From: an uncultured Anaerolineae bacterium
GTDB lineage: Bacteria > Chloroflexota > Anaerolineae > Aggregatilineales > Phototrophicaceae
Length of the DNA: 64,000 bases
Assembly: GCA_938022205.1 (NCBI GenBank)
Contig: CALIEB010000026.1
Span: 62,001 to 126,000 of the forward strand
Direction: 5' to 3'
Below the pieces are notes generated by a model. The model saw only the letters and a list, made by a program, of their open reading frames with translations, was not told the origin of the DNA and did no database searches. How positions within the stretch are numbered: the stretch's first letter is position 1; the number at the start of each line of letters is the position of its first letter. Shown here one piece after another: positions 19,329 to 29,686 of this stretch. The translations under genes and the position numbers were made by a program.

Positions 19329-20396
19329 CTATTCGATAAACATTGCGTCGCCGAACGAAAAGAAGCGGTAGGCATGGACTTTAGCCTCTTCATAAGCCGC
19401 CAAAACAGTCTCGCGCCCGGCAAACGCGCTAATCATCATGAGAAGCGTGGACTTTGGCAAGTGAAAATTGGTGATGAGCGCGTCAACAACACGCCAGCGA
19501 TAGGAAGGGTAGATAAAGAGGCGCGTGTTCGCCGCGAAGGCAGTGACCGGTCGCCAAGCGCACGTGTTTTCCTCACGGTAAGGGTCTGATGGGTCACCCC
19601 CTGCACTAAGAATAGCCGCAGTCTCTAAAGTGCGCGCAGATGTTGTACCCACAGCAATGATGCGCTTGCCGGCTAGCTTGGCGGAGTTAATGAGCTTGGC
19701 GTTGTAATCGTCAAGTTCCGCCCATTCGCTGTGAATCTGATGTTCGGTAATATTGGTCACTTTGACCGGCTGGAAGGTGTCTAGCCCAATGTGTAGCGTG
19801 CAGTAGGCAATTTTTATCCCCTTATCACGCAGGGCAATCAGCAGCTCAGGCGTGAAGTGCAGTCCTGCAGTGGGAGCAGCTGCCGAGCCGCTTTGCTGAT
19901 GGTAGACCGTCTGATAGCGCGTTGGGTCCGTCAGCGTACTGCGAATATATGGCGGAAGCGGCATTTGACCAAGCTGGTCTAAAATATCGTCAATAGGTTG
20001 GTTAAAACGCACAATACGCTGCGCGCCATCACGCTCTTCGAGAATTTTGGCTCTAACACTGCTGTTGGGGAAAAGAACAACGCGACCAAGCGACAGCCCT
20101 TTGCCACCTACAAGAGCCAACCAATCCGTGTCGTTGATTTGGCGCAGCAGCAAAAGCTCCGCACTACCTTGCGTGTCTTCTTTCACACCCAGCAAACGCG
20201 CTGGAATAACGCGAGTGTTGTTCAGCACCAACACATCGCCTGCATGCAAGAGGTCAAGAATATCACGAAAAATGCGGTGAGTCATGCGCCCTGAAGTGCG
20301 TTCAAGGTGCAAGAGCTTAGATGCGTCGCGTGGTTCAATAGGGTGCTGCGCAATGAAATGCTCAGGCAAGTCGTAGTCGAAAAGCGAAATGTCCAT
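19329..20396 (-). CDS. queA: S-adenosylmethionine:tRNA ribosyltransferase-isomerase
   Basis: FDYDLPEHFIAQHPIEPRDASKLL, VLNNTRVIPARL, AAPTAGLHFTPELL. Confidence 0.95.
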   Translation of the reverse strand: MDISLFDYDLPEHFIAQHPIEPRDASKLLHLERTSGRMTHRIFRDILDLLHAGDVLVLNNTRVIPARLLGVKEDTQGSAELLLLRQINDTDWLALVGGKGLSLGRVVLFPNSSVRAKILEERDGAQRIVRFNQPIDDILDQLGQMPLPPYIRSTLTDPTRYQTVYHQQSGSAAAPTAGLHFTPELLIALRDKGIKIAYCTLHIGLDTFQPVKVTNITEHQIHSEWAELDDYNAKLINSAKLAGKRIIAVGTTSARTLETAAILSAGGDPSDPYREENTCAWRPVTAFAANTRLFIYPSYRWRVVDALITNFHLPKSTLLMMISAFAGRETVLAAYEEAKVHAYRFFSFGDAMFIE

Positions 20397-20397
20397 G

Positions 20398-21435
20398 TTA
20401 GAAAAGTCTTGGTTGAGGATTATCTGGGTTTGTGTCTGCGTTATAAGGGATACCTAAGTGCGCATACGCGCGCGGTGTGGCAATGCGTCCGCGCGGCGTG
20501 CGGTCAAGAAAGCCTAATTGGATGAGATAAGGTTCGTAAACATCCATGATGGTCGAGCTGTCCTCACTGGTAGCCGCCGCGATGGTCTCTAAGCCAACGG
20601 GCCCGCCGTTAAACTTTTCGATGATGGTTTGCAAGATACGACGGTCTACCTCGTCTAATCCTAACTCGTCGATGTTCATGAGCGCGAGCGCATCTTGTGT
20701 GACCTGCAGGGTAATTACACCTTGCGCGCGAGTTTGCGCAAAATCGCGCACGCGCCGCAGCAAGCGCAAGCCAACGCGCGGCGTGCCGCGTGACCGCTTG
20801 GCAATCTCAGCCGCGCCCTCACTGGCAATGCCAATCTTGAGCATTTGGGCAGCGCGGGTAATGATATGCTCCATTGCCTCTTGCGAGTAGTAATCGAGGC
20901 GAAAGCGCGCACCAAAACGGTCACGCAGCGGGCCCGCAAGCAATGATAAGCGGGTCGTTGCACCGATAACCGTAAAGCGTGGCAGGTTAAGGCGTACAGT
21001 TTTCGCAGCGGGACCCTTACCAATGACAATATCTAGCACAAAATCTTCCATCGCGGGGTAAAGGATTTCTTCAACCGCTTTACCTAAGCGATGCACTTCA
21101 TCGATAAACAGAATATCGCCTTTTTTGAGGTGCGTTAAAATGGCGGCAAGGTCACCAGCGCGCTCGATGGAAGGTCCTGCTGTAACACGAATGTTCGCTC
21201 CCATCTCGTTAGCGATGACGTGCGCTAACGACGTTTTGCCTAAACCGGGCGGACCATAGAATAAGATATGGTCAATCGGCTCGTTGCGCAACTTAGCGGC
21301 ATCAATAATTACGCTAAGATTGTCGCGCAACGCATCTTGTCCCACCATCTCGCCAAGCCGTTTAGGGCGCAACGCAATATTTTCACGGTCATCACGCCGC
21401 GCCGCGCCGCCAATTAAGCGTCCATCTTCGGACAT
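20398..21435 (-). CDS. ruvB: Holliday junction helicase RuvB
   Basis: [67 protein letters not shown]. Confidence 0.96.
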   Translation of the reverse strand: MSEDGRLIGGAARRDDRENIALRPKRLGEMVGQDALRDNLSVIIDAAKLRNEPIDHILFYGPPGLGKTSLAHVIANEMGANIRVTAGPSIERAGDLAAILTHLKKGDILFIDEVHRLGKAVEEILYPAMEDFVLDIVIGKGPAAKTVRLNLPRFTVIGATTRLSLLAGPLRDRFGARFRLDYYSQEAMEHIITRAAQMLKIGIASEGAAEIAKRSRGTPRVGLRLLRRVRDFAQTRAQGVITLQVTQDALALMNIDELGLDEVDRRILQTIIEKFNGGPVGLETIAAATSEDSSTIMDVYEPYLIQLGFLDRTPRGRIATPRAYAHLGIPYNADTNPDNPQPRLF

Positions 21436-21519
21436 GTGCCATTACTCTCCCCAAGCCTTTGCTTGTAAGCTCGAGTATAGCGGATGCTAACGGCGCACAA
21501 AAGGCACAAGACAAGAGTT

Positions 21520-21548
21520 TTGACAGGAAGCAAGCGAGACTTTACACT
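21520..21548 (+). promoter_or_regulatory. Sigma70-type promoter for upp
   Basis: TTGACA - 17 nt - TACACT upstream of upp. Confidence 0.65.
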
Positions 21549-21580
21549 TAGAACGATTTTCACGACACAAGGGGGAGAAC

Positions 21581-22204
21581 ATGACCCTGCTTATGGTTTG
21601 TCAGCATCCGCTAGTCAAGCACAAGCTGACGCTGCTGCGTGATGTTAAAACAGAACACCGCCAGTTTCGTGAGCTTGTACGCGAAATAACGCTGCTCATG
21701 GCGTATGAAGTGACGCAAGACATCGAGCTGATGCCGAAAGAAGTGCAAACACCAATGGGAACAGCGCAAGGGCATTATGCTAGCGAGAAGATAGGGCTAG
21801 TGCCCATCATGCGTGCTGGCATGGGCATGATGGACGGCATGCTAGAAATCCTGCCAAGCGTACAAGTGTGGCACATTGGGGTATACCGCGATGAACACAC
21901 GCTCAAACCCATCGAATACTATAACAAGCTCCCGCCTGTGCCGGGCGTGCAAATCTGCATTGTGCTTGACCCCATGCTAGCAACCGGCGGTTCTGCGATT
22001 GCAACGGTGAACATTATCAAGCGGTGGGGTGTGAACAAGATTAAGTTCTTCGGGCTGCTGGCAGCACCTGAGGGTGTCGCTGCTTTAAGCGCAGCGCATC
22101 CCGATGTGCCTATTCACGTGGCAGCACTAGACGAACGCTTGAACGATATTGGCTTTATTGTGCCGGGCTTAGGTGACGCAGGCGATCGTATGTTTGGAAC
22201 TTAA
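21581..22204 (+). CDS. upp: Uracil phosphoribosyltransferase
   Basis: HPLVKHKLTLLRDVKTEHRQFRELVREIT, PIMRAGMGMMDGML, DPMLATGGSAIA, PGLGDAGDRMFGT. Confidence 0.95.
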   Translation: MTLLMVCQHPLVKHKLTLLRDVKTEHRQFRELVREITLLMAYEVTQDIELMPKEVQTPMGTAQGHYASEKIGLVPIMRAGMGMMDGMLEILPSVQVWHIGVYRDEHTLKPIEYYNKLPPVPGVQICIVLDPMLATGGSAIATVNIIKRWGVNKIKFFGLLAAPEGVAALSAAHPDVPIHVAALDERLNDIGFIVPGLGDAGDRMFGT

Positions 22205-22208
22205 GGCG

Positions 22209-23411
22209 ATGACCATTCCAATAGGCTTGCTATACGGGTTAGTGTTTTGTGTTGCATTAGCGGTGTCCTTGCTGCTTATTCCGCTAGGGAAGTTTCTCAG
22301 TCGCAAGTATCACATCATGTCACAGCCCGGCGGACGACGCAGGGAAGCCGAACCAATGCCCAAGCTGGGCAGCATCGCGCTGTTTGGCGGCTTTACAGTG
22401 GCAGTGCTGCTAGCACAAGGGCTGCCTATCCCGCGTTTCGATGCTTACGAAATGATTCGCCTGACGGGACTGTTGCTAGGTGGCACGCTCATTTTTGTCG
22501 TGGGCTTACTCGACGACTTGTACGAGTTAAACTTTTTTTGGCAAGCAATGGGACAAATTGCAGCGGCAAGCATTGCGATTACCTTTCAGATTTTTATTGA
22601 GTATTTCAACAATCCGTTAACAGGTCAGCCAACAGATACATGGTCGCCACTTGTGACTGTGACGCTTACTCTGTTATGGCTGGGATTGATGATGAACACT
22701 GTAAATTTTCTAGACGGCGTAGACGGCTTAGCGTCTGGTGTTGCCATTATTGCTGGCATACTGTTGTTTGTTAACAGCGTGTTCTTTCTTGAACCGCAGC
22801 AGTGGAGCGTAGCCGTGCTACCTTTAGCACTAGTGGGAGCGTGTCTGGGCTTTTGGATACACAACATGTACCCAGCGCAAATTATTATGGGCGGCGGCGC
22901 GCTCTACTTAGGATTTTTGCTCGGCGCGTTGAGCATCATCGGCGGCGCAAAGATGGCGACAATTTTGCTAGTGATGGGGCTGCCCCTCATGGATTTGGTG
23001 TGGCAAGCAGTCAACCGCCTGAGCAAAGGGCGCAATCCATTTGAGGGGGATAGAGGTCACTTACACTTTCGGTTGCAAGATACAGGCATCATGACCCCGC
23101 GCCAAATTGCCTTGACATACTACGTGTTTTGTGCCTTCTTTGGCGGTTTAACGTTGGTTTTGGAAAGCCAGTTGTACAAGTTTGTGGCGTTTGCTGTGAT
23201 GCTTGCCATTACAATCATCGGTTTTTTCGTACTGGCGCGCCTTCAGTCCTCGCTATCCACAGACCCTTTGCTCGCGTCTGACGCAGCTGCGTCTGCTTCT
23301 ACAGTTGCGTCGCCCACATTACCATCACCAGACGCACCTTTTTCTGCATCTTCCGTTGCGTCACCTGCGCCATCAGCAGACACGGCTGCATCTTCGCCAG
23401 CAGAGGAGTAA
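22209..23411 (+). CDS. MraY/WecA/TagO-type glycosyl-1-phosphate transferase
   Basis: VGLLDDLYEL, MMNTVNFLDGVDGLASGVAI, GDRGHLHFRLQDTG, multiple TM segments. Start trimmed to ATG 22209. Confidence 0.9.
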   Translation: MTIPIGLLYGLVFCVALAVSLLLIPLGKFLSRKYHIMSQPGGRRREAEPMPKLGSIALFGGFTVAVLLAQGLPIPRFDAYEMIRLTGLLLGGTLIFVVGLLDDLYELNFFWQAMGQIAAASIAITFQIFIEYFNNPLTGQPTDTWSPLVTVTLTLLWLGLMMNTVNFLDGVDGLASGVAIIAGILLFVNSVFFLEPQQWSVAVLPLALVGACLGFWIHNMYPAQIIMGGGALYLGFLLGALSIIGGAKMATILLVMGLPLMDLVWQAVNRLSKGRNPFEGDRGHLHFRLQDTGIMTPRQIALTYYVFCAFFGGLTLVLESQLYKFVAFAVMLAITIIGFFVLARLQSSLSTDPLLASDAAASASTVASPTLPSPDAPFSASSVASPAPSADTAASSPAEE

Positions 23412-24448
23412 GACGTGCTGGCTTTGGCTAGGTCAGGCGTTGGCGAAGCAGGTAGTAGAGGCGGCGTTGGCACATCTGCTGCAGTAGATACAACAGCATG
23501 TGTGTTTTTAGCCTCACTGTCAGCCGTAACGGCATCGAGCCCGAGCGTAAGCTGTGTAACGCTTTCGCGCGTCGGACCACTTGGGATGGGAAAGGTTAGG
23601 TCGTAAACGCTGACAGGCTGCTGGGATGCAGCAGGCGCACTCTTCACAGCGGCGCGTTCCTGCTGCTTTTTGCGCTCTTCTTGAGCTTGCTGGCGGGTGG
23701 TTGTCACCATGCGACCCCGTACAAACGTCGCACTATGTCCTGTTACGCTCTCGACGGTATATTCTATAAGTCCTAAGGCTAGCGTCATCAGCACATTCAT
23801 CACGATGAGCATAAGCAGCAAGATTTGTAGATTGTAAACAACGCTGCTTGCAAGTGCTGCCAGTGTGCTAAACAAGTTTGCGCCAATACCGACAACGAGC
23901 AAGACCAAACTCACGACAATGATGCCAATAAATGCTGTACGCAACACAGCAAGTTCTTTCAGGTTAGTTGGCAGCATGGTGTTGCTGACAGTAAAGACAA
24001 GATAGAACCACAGCCAGAAATCAGGTACAGATGTCAGCGTGCGAAAGCCTAGCAATACGTCGTCCAATTCACCGCTGCTAATGGTCGTGATAAACGCTTG
24101 TACGTTGAAGATGTTTGCCGCAACGTGCCAGATAAACAGTCCCCCCACAAGCATAGGCGACAGCTGAATGACAACGCGCTTGACAGGGGGGACACGCGAG
24201 CTAATGCGCACAAAATTAAGGTGCAGCTCGCCTGCCTCCTGCGCTTGAGGCATCTGAATAGCCCGCTCAGCGCGAACATCTAACGCGCCGGCAACAAGCC
24301 AGACAATCACCTCATAAAGCACAACGCCCGGAAAAAAGAAGGTGTAGTAGAGAATGGTCGTGGTACGAAAATTACGCGTGAAAAGCCAGCCTACTTTGAA
24401 AATGTGTTGGTGTAGCCAATGTCCGATGCGACGAAAGGCAACAAACAA
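23243..24448 (-). CDS. Integral membrane protein with Ala/Ser/Asp-rich low-complexity C-terminus
   Basis: 401-aa ORF, several TM segments, charged coiled region, then acidic low-complexity tail overlapping the opposing gene. Confidence 0.7.
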   Translation of the reverse strand: MFVAFRRIGHWLHQHIFKVGWLFTRNFRTTTILYYTFFFPGVVLYEVIVWLVAGALDVRAERAIQMPQAQEAGELHLNFVRISSRVPPVKRVVIQLSPMLVGGLFIWHVAANIFNVQAFITTISSGELDDVLLGFRTLTSVPDFWLWFYLVFTVSNTMLPTNLKELAVLRTAFIGIIVVSLVLLVVGIGANLFSTLAALASSVVYNLQILLLMLIVMNVLMTLALGLIEYTVESVTGHSATFVRGRMVTTTRQQAQEERKKQQERAAVKSAPAASQQPVSVYDLTFPIPSGPTRESVTQLTLGLDAVTADSEAKNTHAVVSTAADVPTPPLLPASPTPDLAKASTSYSSAGEDAAVSADGAGDATEDAEKGASGDGNVGDATVEADAAASDASKGSVDSED

Positions 24449-24496
24449 CGCTATGAGAATGGCTATAGCAAAAAGTAGGCTGAGCGTTTCCAGAGG

Positions 24497-25264
24497 CTAA
24501 AGTCCTTTGGCTTGCTGTGCGATGCGAATAAGCGCGACAAACGCATCAACTTTGAGCGATGCGCCCCCCACTAGTGCGCCGTCGATGTCAGGATAGCGCA
24601 TGTACTCTGCCATGTTTTCAGGCTTTACACTGCCACCGTACTGAATGCGCACGTTGTCAGCAGCATCGCCATACAATTCACGCAGCGTGCCGCGAATAGT
24701 GCCACCAATCATGTCATTGGCAATCTCGCCTGTGGCGTTTTCGCCCGTGCCAATTGCCCAAATAGGCTCATACGCTAGCACGGTTTGAGCAACTTGGTCG
24801 GCAGAAATGCCGTCGTAGGCAAGGCGTACTTGATTAGCGACAAAGCTATCGGCCACACCGCTGCGCCGCTGCTCTAGGCTTTCGCCAACCGCGATGATAG
24901 GTGTGATGCCACTAGCAAGTGCTTTGCGTGCTTTTTTGTTGACCATCTCGTCTGTTTCGTTAAGATAGGCACGACATTCGGAGTGACCGATGATGGCATA
25001 GCTAGCAATGCCACGCAGCATTGTCGGGGCAATTTGCGAGGTATATGCGCCTTCGTCAGCCCAGTGCATTTGTTGTGAAGCTACTTGCAATACAGTGCCT
25101 TGAACAGCTTGTGCGACGCTGTAAAGCGCAACAAACGACGGCGCGACGACGCAGTCAATCGTCGTTACGTCAGCAAGTTGTGGCGCAAGGGCTTGTACGA
25201 AGGCAACTGACTCTTCTACGGTCTTGTACATCTTCCAGTTGCCGGCAATGATGGGTTTTCTCAT
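24497..25264 (-). CDS. tpiA: Triosephosphate isomerase
   Basis: KPIIAGNWKMYKT, AIIGHSECR, AYEPIWAIGTGENAT. Confidence 0.97.
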   Translation of the reverse strand: MRKPIIAGNWKMYKTVEESVAFVQALAPQLADVTTIDCVVAPSFVALYSVAQAVQGTVLQVASQQMHWADEGAYTSQIAPTMLRGIASYAIIGHSECRAYLNETDEMVNKKARKALASGITPIIAVGESLEQRRSGVADSFVANQVRLAYDGISADQVAQTVLAYEPIWAIGTGENATGEIANDMIGGTIRGTLRELYGDAADNVRIQYGGSVKPENMAEYMRYPDIDGALVGGASLKVDAFVALIRIAQQAKGL

Positions 25265-25296
25265 GGGAAATTCCTATCCTGTTGCGTCTATGATAA

Positions 25297-25333
25297 CACG
25301 ACAAGGACGCTTTTACGTGCAGTCCTTGTCGTG
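25297..25333. repeat. 12-bp perfect inverted repeat between pgk and tpiA
   Basis: CACGACAAGGAC - 13 nt - GTCCTTGTCGTG, no T-tract. Confidence 0.8.
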
Positions 25334-25341
25334 ATTAAGAG

Positions 25342-26529
25342 TTATTTGTCAGCGAGCGCGGCAAGACCAGGCAGCACTTTGCCCTCTAGCATCTCAAGAC
25401 TTGCGCCACCACCGGTAGAAATATGGGTGATTTTGTCGGCTAAGCCGCTTTGCTCAACGGCTGCGACAGAATCTCCGCCGCCTACAATGGTTGTCGCGCC
25501 GCTTTGGGTAATTTGTGCGAGATATTCTGCGACTTTGAACGTGCCGTTAGCGAAGTTAGGCATTTCGAACACACCCATCGGTCCGTTCCAAACGACCGTC
25601 TTGGCTGTTGCAAGCACATCAGCAAACACCTTAAGCGTCGCTTCGCCAATGTCGAGGGCACGCCAGCCATCCTCAACACCAGCATCAGCGGCAATTGTGC
25701 GTTTTTGCGCGTCGTTGCTGAAAGCGTCTGCAATGACCAAATCAACGGGTAAGACGAGCTTGTCGCCACTCTTAGCAATCAGGGACTTGGCGGTCTCGAT
25801 AGCATCAGCCTCCACAAGCGAGCTGCCAAGTGCGTAGCCCTTTGCCGCGAGGAAGGTGTTTGCCATGCCGCCGCCGATAAGCAGCTTATCCACTTTGCCA
25901 AGCAAGGACTCAATGACCAGAATTTTGTCAGAAACCTTCGCGCCGCCAAGAACGGCAACAAACGGACGCTGAGGAGCTTCAATAGCGTTGGCAAGGTAGT
26001 CGATCTCACGCTCCATGAGCAAGCCTGCAACTGCCATAAGATGCTGCGAAACACCGACGTTAGAGGCGTGTGCGCGGTGCGCGGTGCCAAAAGCGTCGTT
26101 CACAAACACATCACCATGCTTTGCCATTTGCGCGGCAAGCTCAGGGTCGTTTTTCTCTTCGCCTTTGTGATAGCGCGTGTTTTCCAGCAGCAATATGCCA
26201 CCTTCAGGCAGCGAAGCGATTGCGTTGGCGACCGCATCGCCTACGCAATCGTCCGCAAAAGCCACCGGCTTGCCCAACAGTGCCGCTAGGGCAGGCGCAA
26301 CTGGCGCGAGCGACGTGCCAGCTTCTTTGGGGGCTTTGGGGCGACCGAGATGGGACATGAGAATAACAGCTTTAGGCGATTGTGCTAAAATGTACTCTAA
26401 GGTGGGGACTGCAGCGCGAATGCGCGTGTCGTCGGTGATAACATCACCATCAAGCGGCACGTTAAAGTCAACGCGCACCAACACGCGCTGCCCGGTAAAA
26501 CTCACGTCACGGACGGTTTTCTTGTTCAT
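25342..26529 (-). CDS. pgk: Phosphoglycerate kinase
   Basis: [45 protein letters not shown]. Start trimmed to [11 protein letters not shown] at 26529. Confidence 0.97.
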   Translation of the reverse strand: MNKKTVRDVSFTGQRVLVRVDFNVPLDGDVITDDTRIRAAVPTLEYILAQSPKAVILMSHLGRPKAPKEAGTSLAPVAPALAALLGKPVAFADDCVGDAVANAIASLPEGGILLLENTRYHKGEEKNDPELAAQMAKHGDVFVNDAFGTAHRAHASNVGVSQHLMAVAGLLMEREIDYLANAIEAPQRPFVAVLGGAKVSDKILVIESLLGKVDKLLIGGGMANTFLAAKGYALGSSLVEADAIETAKSLIAKSGDKLVLPVDLVIADAFSNDAQKRTIAADAGVEDGWRALDIGEATLKVFADVLATAKTVVWNGPMGVFEMPNFANGTFKVAEYLAQITQSGATTIVGGGDSVAAVEQSGLADKITHISTGGGASLEMLEGKVLPGLAALADK

Positions 26530-26614
26530 GGGAACTCCTTTGTTGTCCAGCAAATTAGGCATGAAAAGAGCGTGACCAACGCACGCTCTCGAGGATTGCT
26601 GTAGAAATAACCTG

Positions 26615-27628
26615 TTAGCCGTTGAGCCTTTCACCCATGTACATCACAAGGTCGGCGACACGGGTGGAATAACCCCATTCGTTGTCATACCACGTGACGA
26701 CCTTCACCAGCTTGCCCATCACAGAGGTAGATTCTGCATCAATGACGCTAGAGTAGGTGCTGCCGATGAAGTCCGAAGACACTAGCGGTTCATGAGAGAC
26801 GGCAAGAATACCTTTCATGCGCCCACGCGCAGCCTTCTCAAACGCTTTGATGAGCTTGTCGTAGTCAGGCTTGCGCTTGACGACCGCCACAAAATCCACA
26901 AGCGACACAGTAGGGGTAGGCACACGCATGGCAACACCGTCAAACTTGCCTGCAAGGTCGGGAATAACGAGCGCAACGGCTTTGGCGGCACCTGTAGTCG
27001 TAGGGATGATGTTGAGCGCAGCGGCACGCGCACGGCGCAAGTCTTTATGCGGCAAATCAAGCACACGCTGGTCGTTGGTGTAGCTATGAATGGTGGTCAT
27101 GAAGGCTGTTTCGATGCCCCAAAGGTCGTTGACGATTTTCGCCGCAGGTGCGAGGCAGTTGGTCGTACAAGACGCATTGGAGACGATGTGATGATTAGCG
27201 GGGTCATACATATCTTCGTTGACACCCATAACGATGGTGAGGTCTTCCTTGCTGGCGGGTGCAGAGATGATGACCTTCTTTGCGCCTGCTTGCAAGTGCT
27301 TGGCGGCATCGTCACGCTTGGTGAAAATACCCGTGCTTTCGATGACAATGTCCACGCCTAGATTGCCCCAAGGGATATTGGCGGGGTCTTTTTCGCTGAA
27401 GGCGAGAATTTCGCTGCCGTCGACCATTAAGCCTTTCTCTGTCGCGCTGGCTTTGCCTTCGTAACGACCATAGACCGAATCATACATGAACAAGTGCGCC
27501 ATTGTGGGCAAATCACCCAAATCATTGAACGCAACAACTTCAATTTTGCCCTTGTATTTCTTGCGAATGATTTTGACCACCTGACGACCAATGCGACCAA
27601 AACCATTAATACCTACGCGAATTGCCAT
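26615..27628 (-). CDS. gap: Glyceraldehyde-3-phosphate dehydrogenase
   Basis: [47 protein letters not shown]. Start trimmed to 27628. Confidence 0.97.
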   Translation of the reverse strand: MAIRVGINGFGRIGRQVVKIIRKKYKGKIEVVAFNDLGDLPTMAHLFMYDSVYGRYEGKASATEKGLMVDGSEILAFSEKDPANIPWGNLGVDIVIESTGIFTKRDDAAKHLQAGAKKVIISAPASKEDLTIVMGVNEDMYDPANHHIVSNASCTTNCLAPAAKIVNDLWGIETAFMTTIHSYTNDQRVLDLPHKDLRRARAAALNIIPTTTGAAKAVALVIPDLAGKFDGVAMRVPTPTVSLVDFVAVVKRKPDYDKLIKAFEKAARGRMKGILAVSHEPLVSSDFIGSTYSSVIDAESTSVMGKLVKVVTWYDNEWGYSTRVADLVMYMGERLNG

Positions 27629-27681
27629 GATAACACCTCTCATGATTGTAAGGTCATAGATATGTTCTCATTGTACACGGT

Positions 27682-28932
27682 CTATGGGGCGTGTGTACGA
27701 TAAGAACTCACTTCTAGTATAGCACGTGCTAGCTTTTTAGGGTCATGTCGCCATGGACGTTCGTCATCAGTTAAGTCTGCATAACGTAACTCGTAGCGTT
27801 GTAAAATCTCGTGAGATGCGGGTGCAGGCATCACGTAGCGCGTATTGGCACCAGCGTTGGCGGATGGATAGACATTGTTCGCAATAACCACTTGAAACAC
27901 GCCGCGTCCGATGTGTTTCTCAAGTGCCATAACGTGCTCGGCAACGGTGTAACCATCCGTTTCTACGGGCTGAGTGGCGACATTGCACACGTAAATTTTA
28001 AGCGCAGGCGTGGCACGCAGTGCGTTGGCGATGTCCGTCACCATGAGATTAGGCAAAATGCTCGTGTAAAGACTGCCCGGTCCTATCACGACAACATCAG
28101 CGTCGAGAATAGCTTTTACGCTTGGTGGATAGGCAGTGACCGCTTCCGGCACCAGCGCAATCATGTCGATAGAGCCGTCTAGTTCGCCGATTTGCGACTC
28201 ACCAAGCACGCGCACAACGCGGTCTGTGCCACGCAAACGCACGCTTGCAGCAAGTCGAACGTCGTCGAGCGTGGCAGGCAACACGCGCCCCTTGATGTTA
28301 AGAATGCGAGCAATCTCAATGAGGGCTTCGGCGAGACTGTTGCCTCTTGATTGTCGTTGGGCAACGACCTCCGCTAGCGTTGCAATGAACAAGTTACCAA
28401 AGGCGTGCCCTTTAAGGTCTCCTACGTCGAAGCGATATTGGAACAGCTGCGCCATGAGGCTGTCATCATCAGCCAGCGCAACGATGTTGTTGCGCAAGTC
28501 ACCAGGCGGTGCAACGCCTAAGTCGCGGCGCAGTCTGCCTGAGCTGCCGCCATCGTCCGCAACGGTAACAATCGCTGTGATGTTCCCCGTGTAGGCTTTC
28601 ATGCCGCGCAACGTGACGGGAAGCCCGGTGCCACCGCCAATGGCTACGAGCTTCATGCCACGACTGCGCTTTTGGTGGTCAAGCACAAGGTCTACAACAT
28701 CGCCTTGTTGCGTGCGACGATAGGGTGCGAGCAGAGCGTTGACAAAGCGCACAAGCGAAATTATCAACAGCACACACCCTATCGCTAGTAGGGCAAGATG
28801 CTCGTGTGGCGCAAGCGGAAACGCGCGTGCGATAAACGGTGCAAGCCCAAACGCAATCAGCACAATGCCTACACTGCCGAGCAACAGCCAGCGTTTGATA
28901 CCAATCCCTATAGCGAACCATTTAATCCACAT
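27682..28932 (-). CDS. YvcK/CofD-like gluconeogenesis factor family protein
   Basis: KLVAIGGGTGLPVTLRGMKAYTGNITAIVTVADDGGSSGRLRRDLGVAPPGDLRN, VVIGPGSLYTSILPNL. Start trimmed to 28932. Confidence 0.93.
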   Translation of the reverse strand: MWIKWFAIGIGIKRWLLLGSVGIVLIAFGLAPFIARAFPLAPHEHLALLAIGCVLLIISLVRFVNALLAPYRRTQQGDVVDLVLDHQKRSRGMKLVAIGGGTGLPVTLRGMKAYTGNITAIVTVADDGGSSGRLRRDLGVAPPGDLRNNIVALADDDSLMAQLFQYRFDVGDLKGHAFGNLFIATLAEVVAQRQSRGNSLAEALIEIARILNIKGRVLPATLDDVRLAASVRLRGTDRVVRVLGESQIGELDGSIDMIALVPEAVTAYPPSVKAILDADVVVIGPGSLYTSILPNLMVTDIANALRATPALKIYVCNVATQPVETDGYTVAEHVMALEKHIGRGVFQVVIANNVYPSANAGANTRYVMPAPASHEILQRYELRYADLTDDERPWRHDPKKLARAILEVSSYRTHAP

Positions 28933-29686
28933 GGCGTTTTTCCTGCTTGAAGAAGTGAAACGCAAAACGAAGGCTGTCTAGACCTGTTTTGAGAACAGAG
29001 GACTTGCTTGCATGTAGGCTGATGAACAACAACGTCAACGACGCAAACACAAGAAAGCCACCAAAAGCGAGCGCACTATCAAACCAGAAACGCTCGGGAT
29101 ACAGACGAATAAGCGTGTCCGAATAGAAAAAACGCCACGTGCCATCCTCGAAAAACAGCGCGTGAAACGTGTCAAAAAAGGTATCCCACGCGACTAATGC
29201 CACAAAAAGCACCGTAAATACAGCTATGATGCTGCCAAGTGCGGCGGCGACTAGCGCATGCCACAAGCGTCTTTGCGCGCGCATGGCAATTAGTGCTAGC
29301 ACGCTAAGTCCTAACAGTCCTAACGTAAGGCTGCCAATGTTGCGAATGGCTTGCGCAAGCTGCTGAACGTCAACAAGATGCTGAAGCTCGCGCGGCGTGT
29401 AAAGTGGACACACGTCGCTCTGCGGAGGAAAGCAATGCGCGCCATCTAGTGTTTGTGCGGCAAGCTGGGCTACGGGCTGGTTTTCTCGAATGAACGCAAG
29501 AGCTAATGTACCGTAGCGCAAGCGGTCGTCTACAGAAAATCCATAAGGGTCAGACGGGAAATCTGCGCGCGTGTACGTAAAAGAGAGCCAAGACGGCGAA
29601 AGCAGCAACCCAAGTCCAAGATGGACAAGCGCAACAGGAACACAGCATGCCACGCAGAACTGCGAGGCGCGCATCAGCCATATCAC
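28922..29686 (-). CDS. DUF1461/TIGR01906 (Lit-like) integral membrane protein
   Basis: YTPRELQHLVDVQQL and FDTFHALFFEDGTWRF motifs with four or more TM segments. Confidence 0.75.
   Translation of the reverse strand: MIWLMRASQFCVACCVPVALVHLGLGLLLSPSWLSFTYTRADFPSDPYGFSVDDRLRYGTLALAFIRENQPVAQLAAQTLDGAHCFPPQSDVCPLYTPRELQHLVDVQQLAQAIRNIGSLTLGLLGLSVLALIAMRAQRRLWHALVAAALGSIIAVFTVLFVALVAWDTFFDTFHALFFEDGTWRFFYSDTLIRLYPERFWFDSALAFGGFLVFASLTLLFISLHASKSSVLKTGLDSLRFAFHFFKQEKRHVD

Noticed and set aside
26792-27361. 189-aa ORF opposite gap
   Set aside because: Antisense frame of a highly conserved enzyme; no supporting motif.
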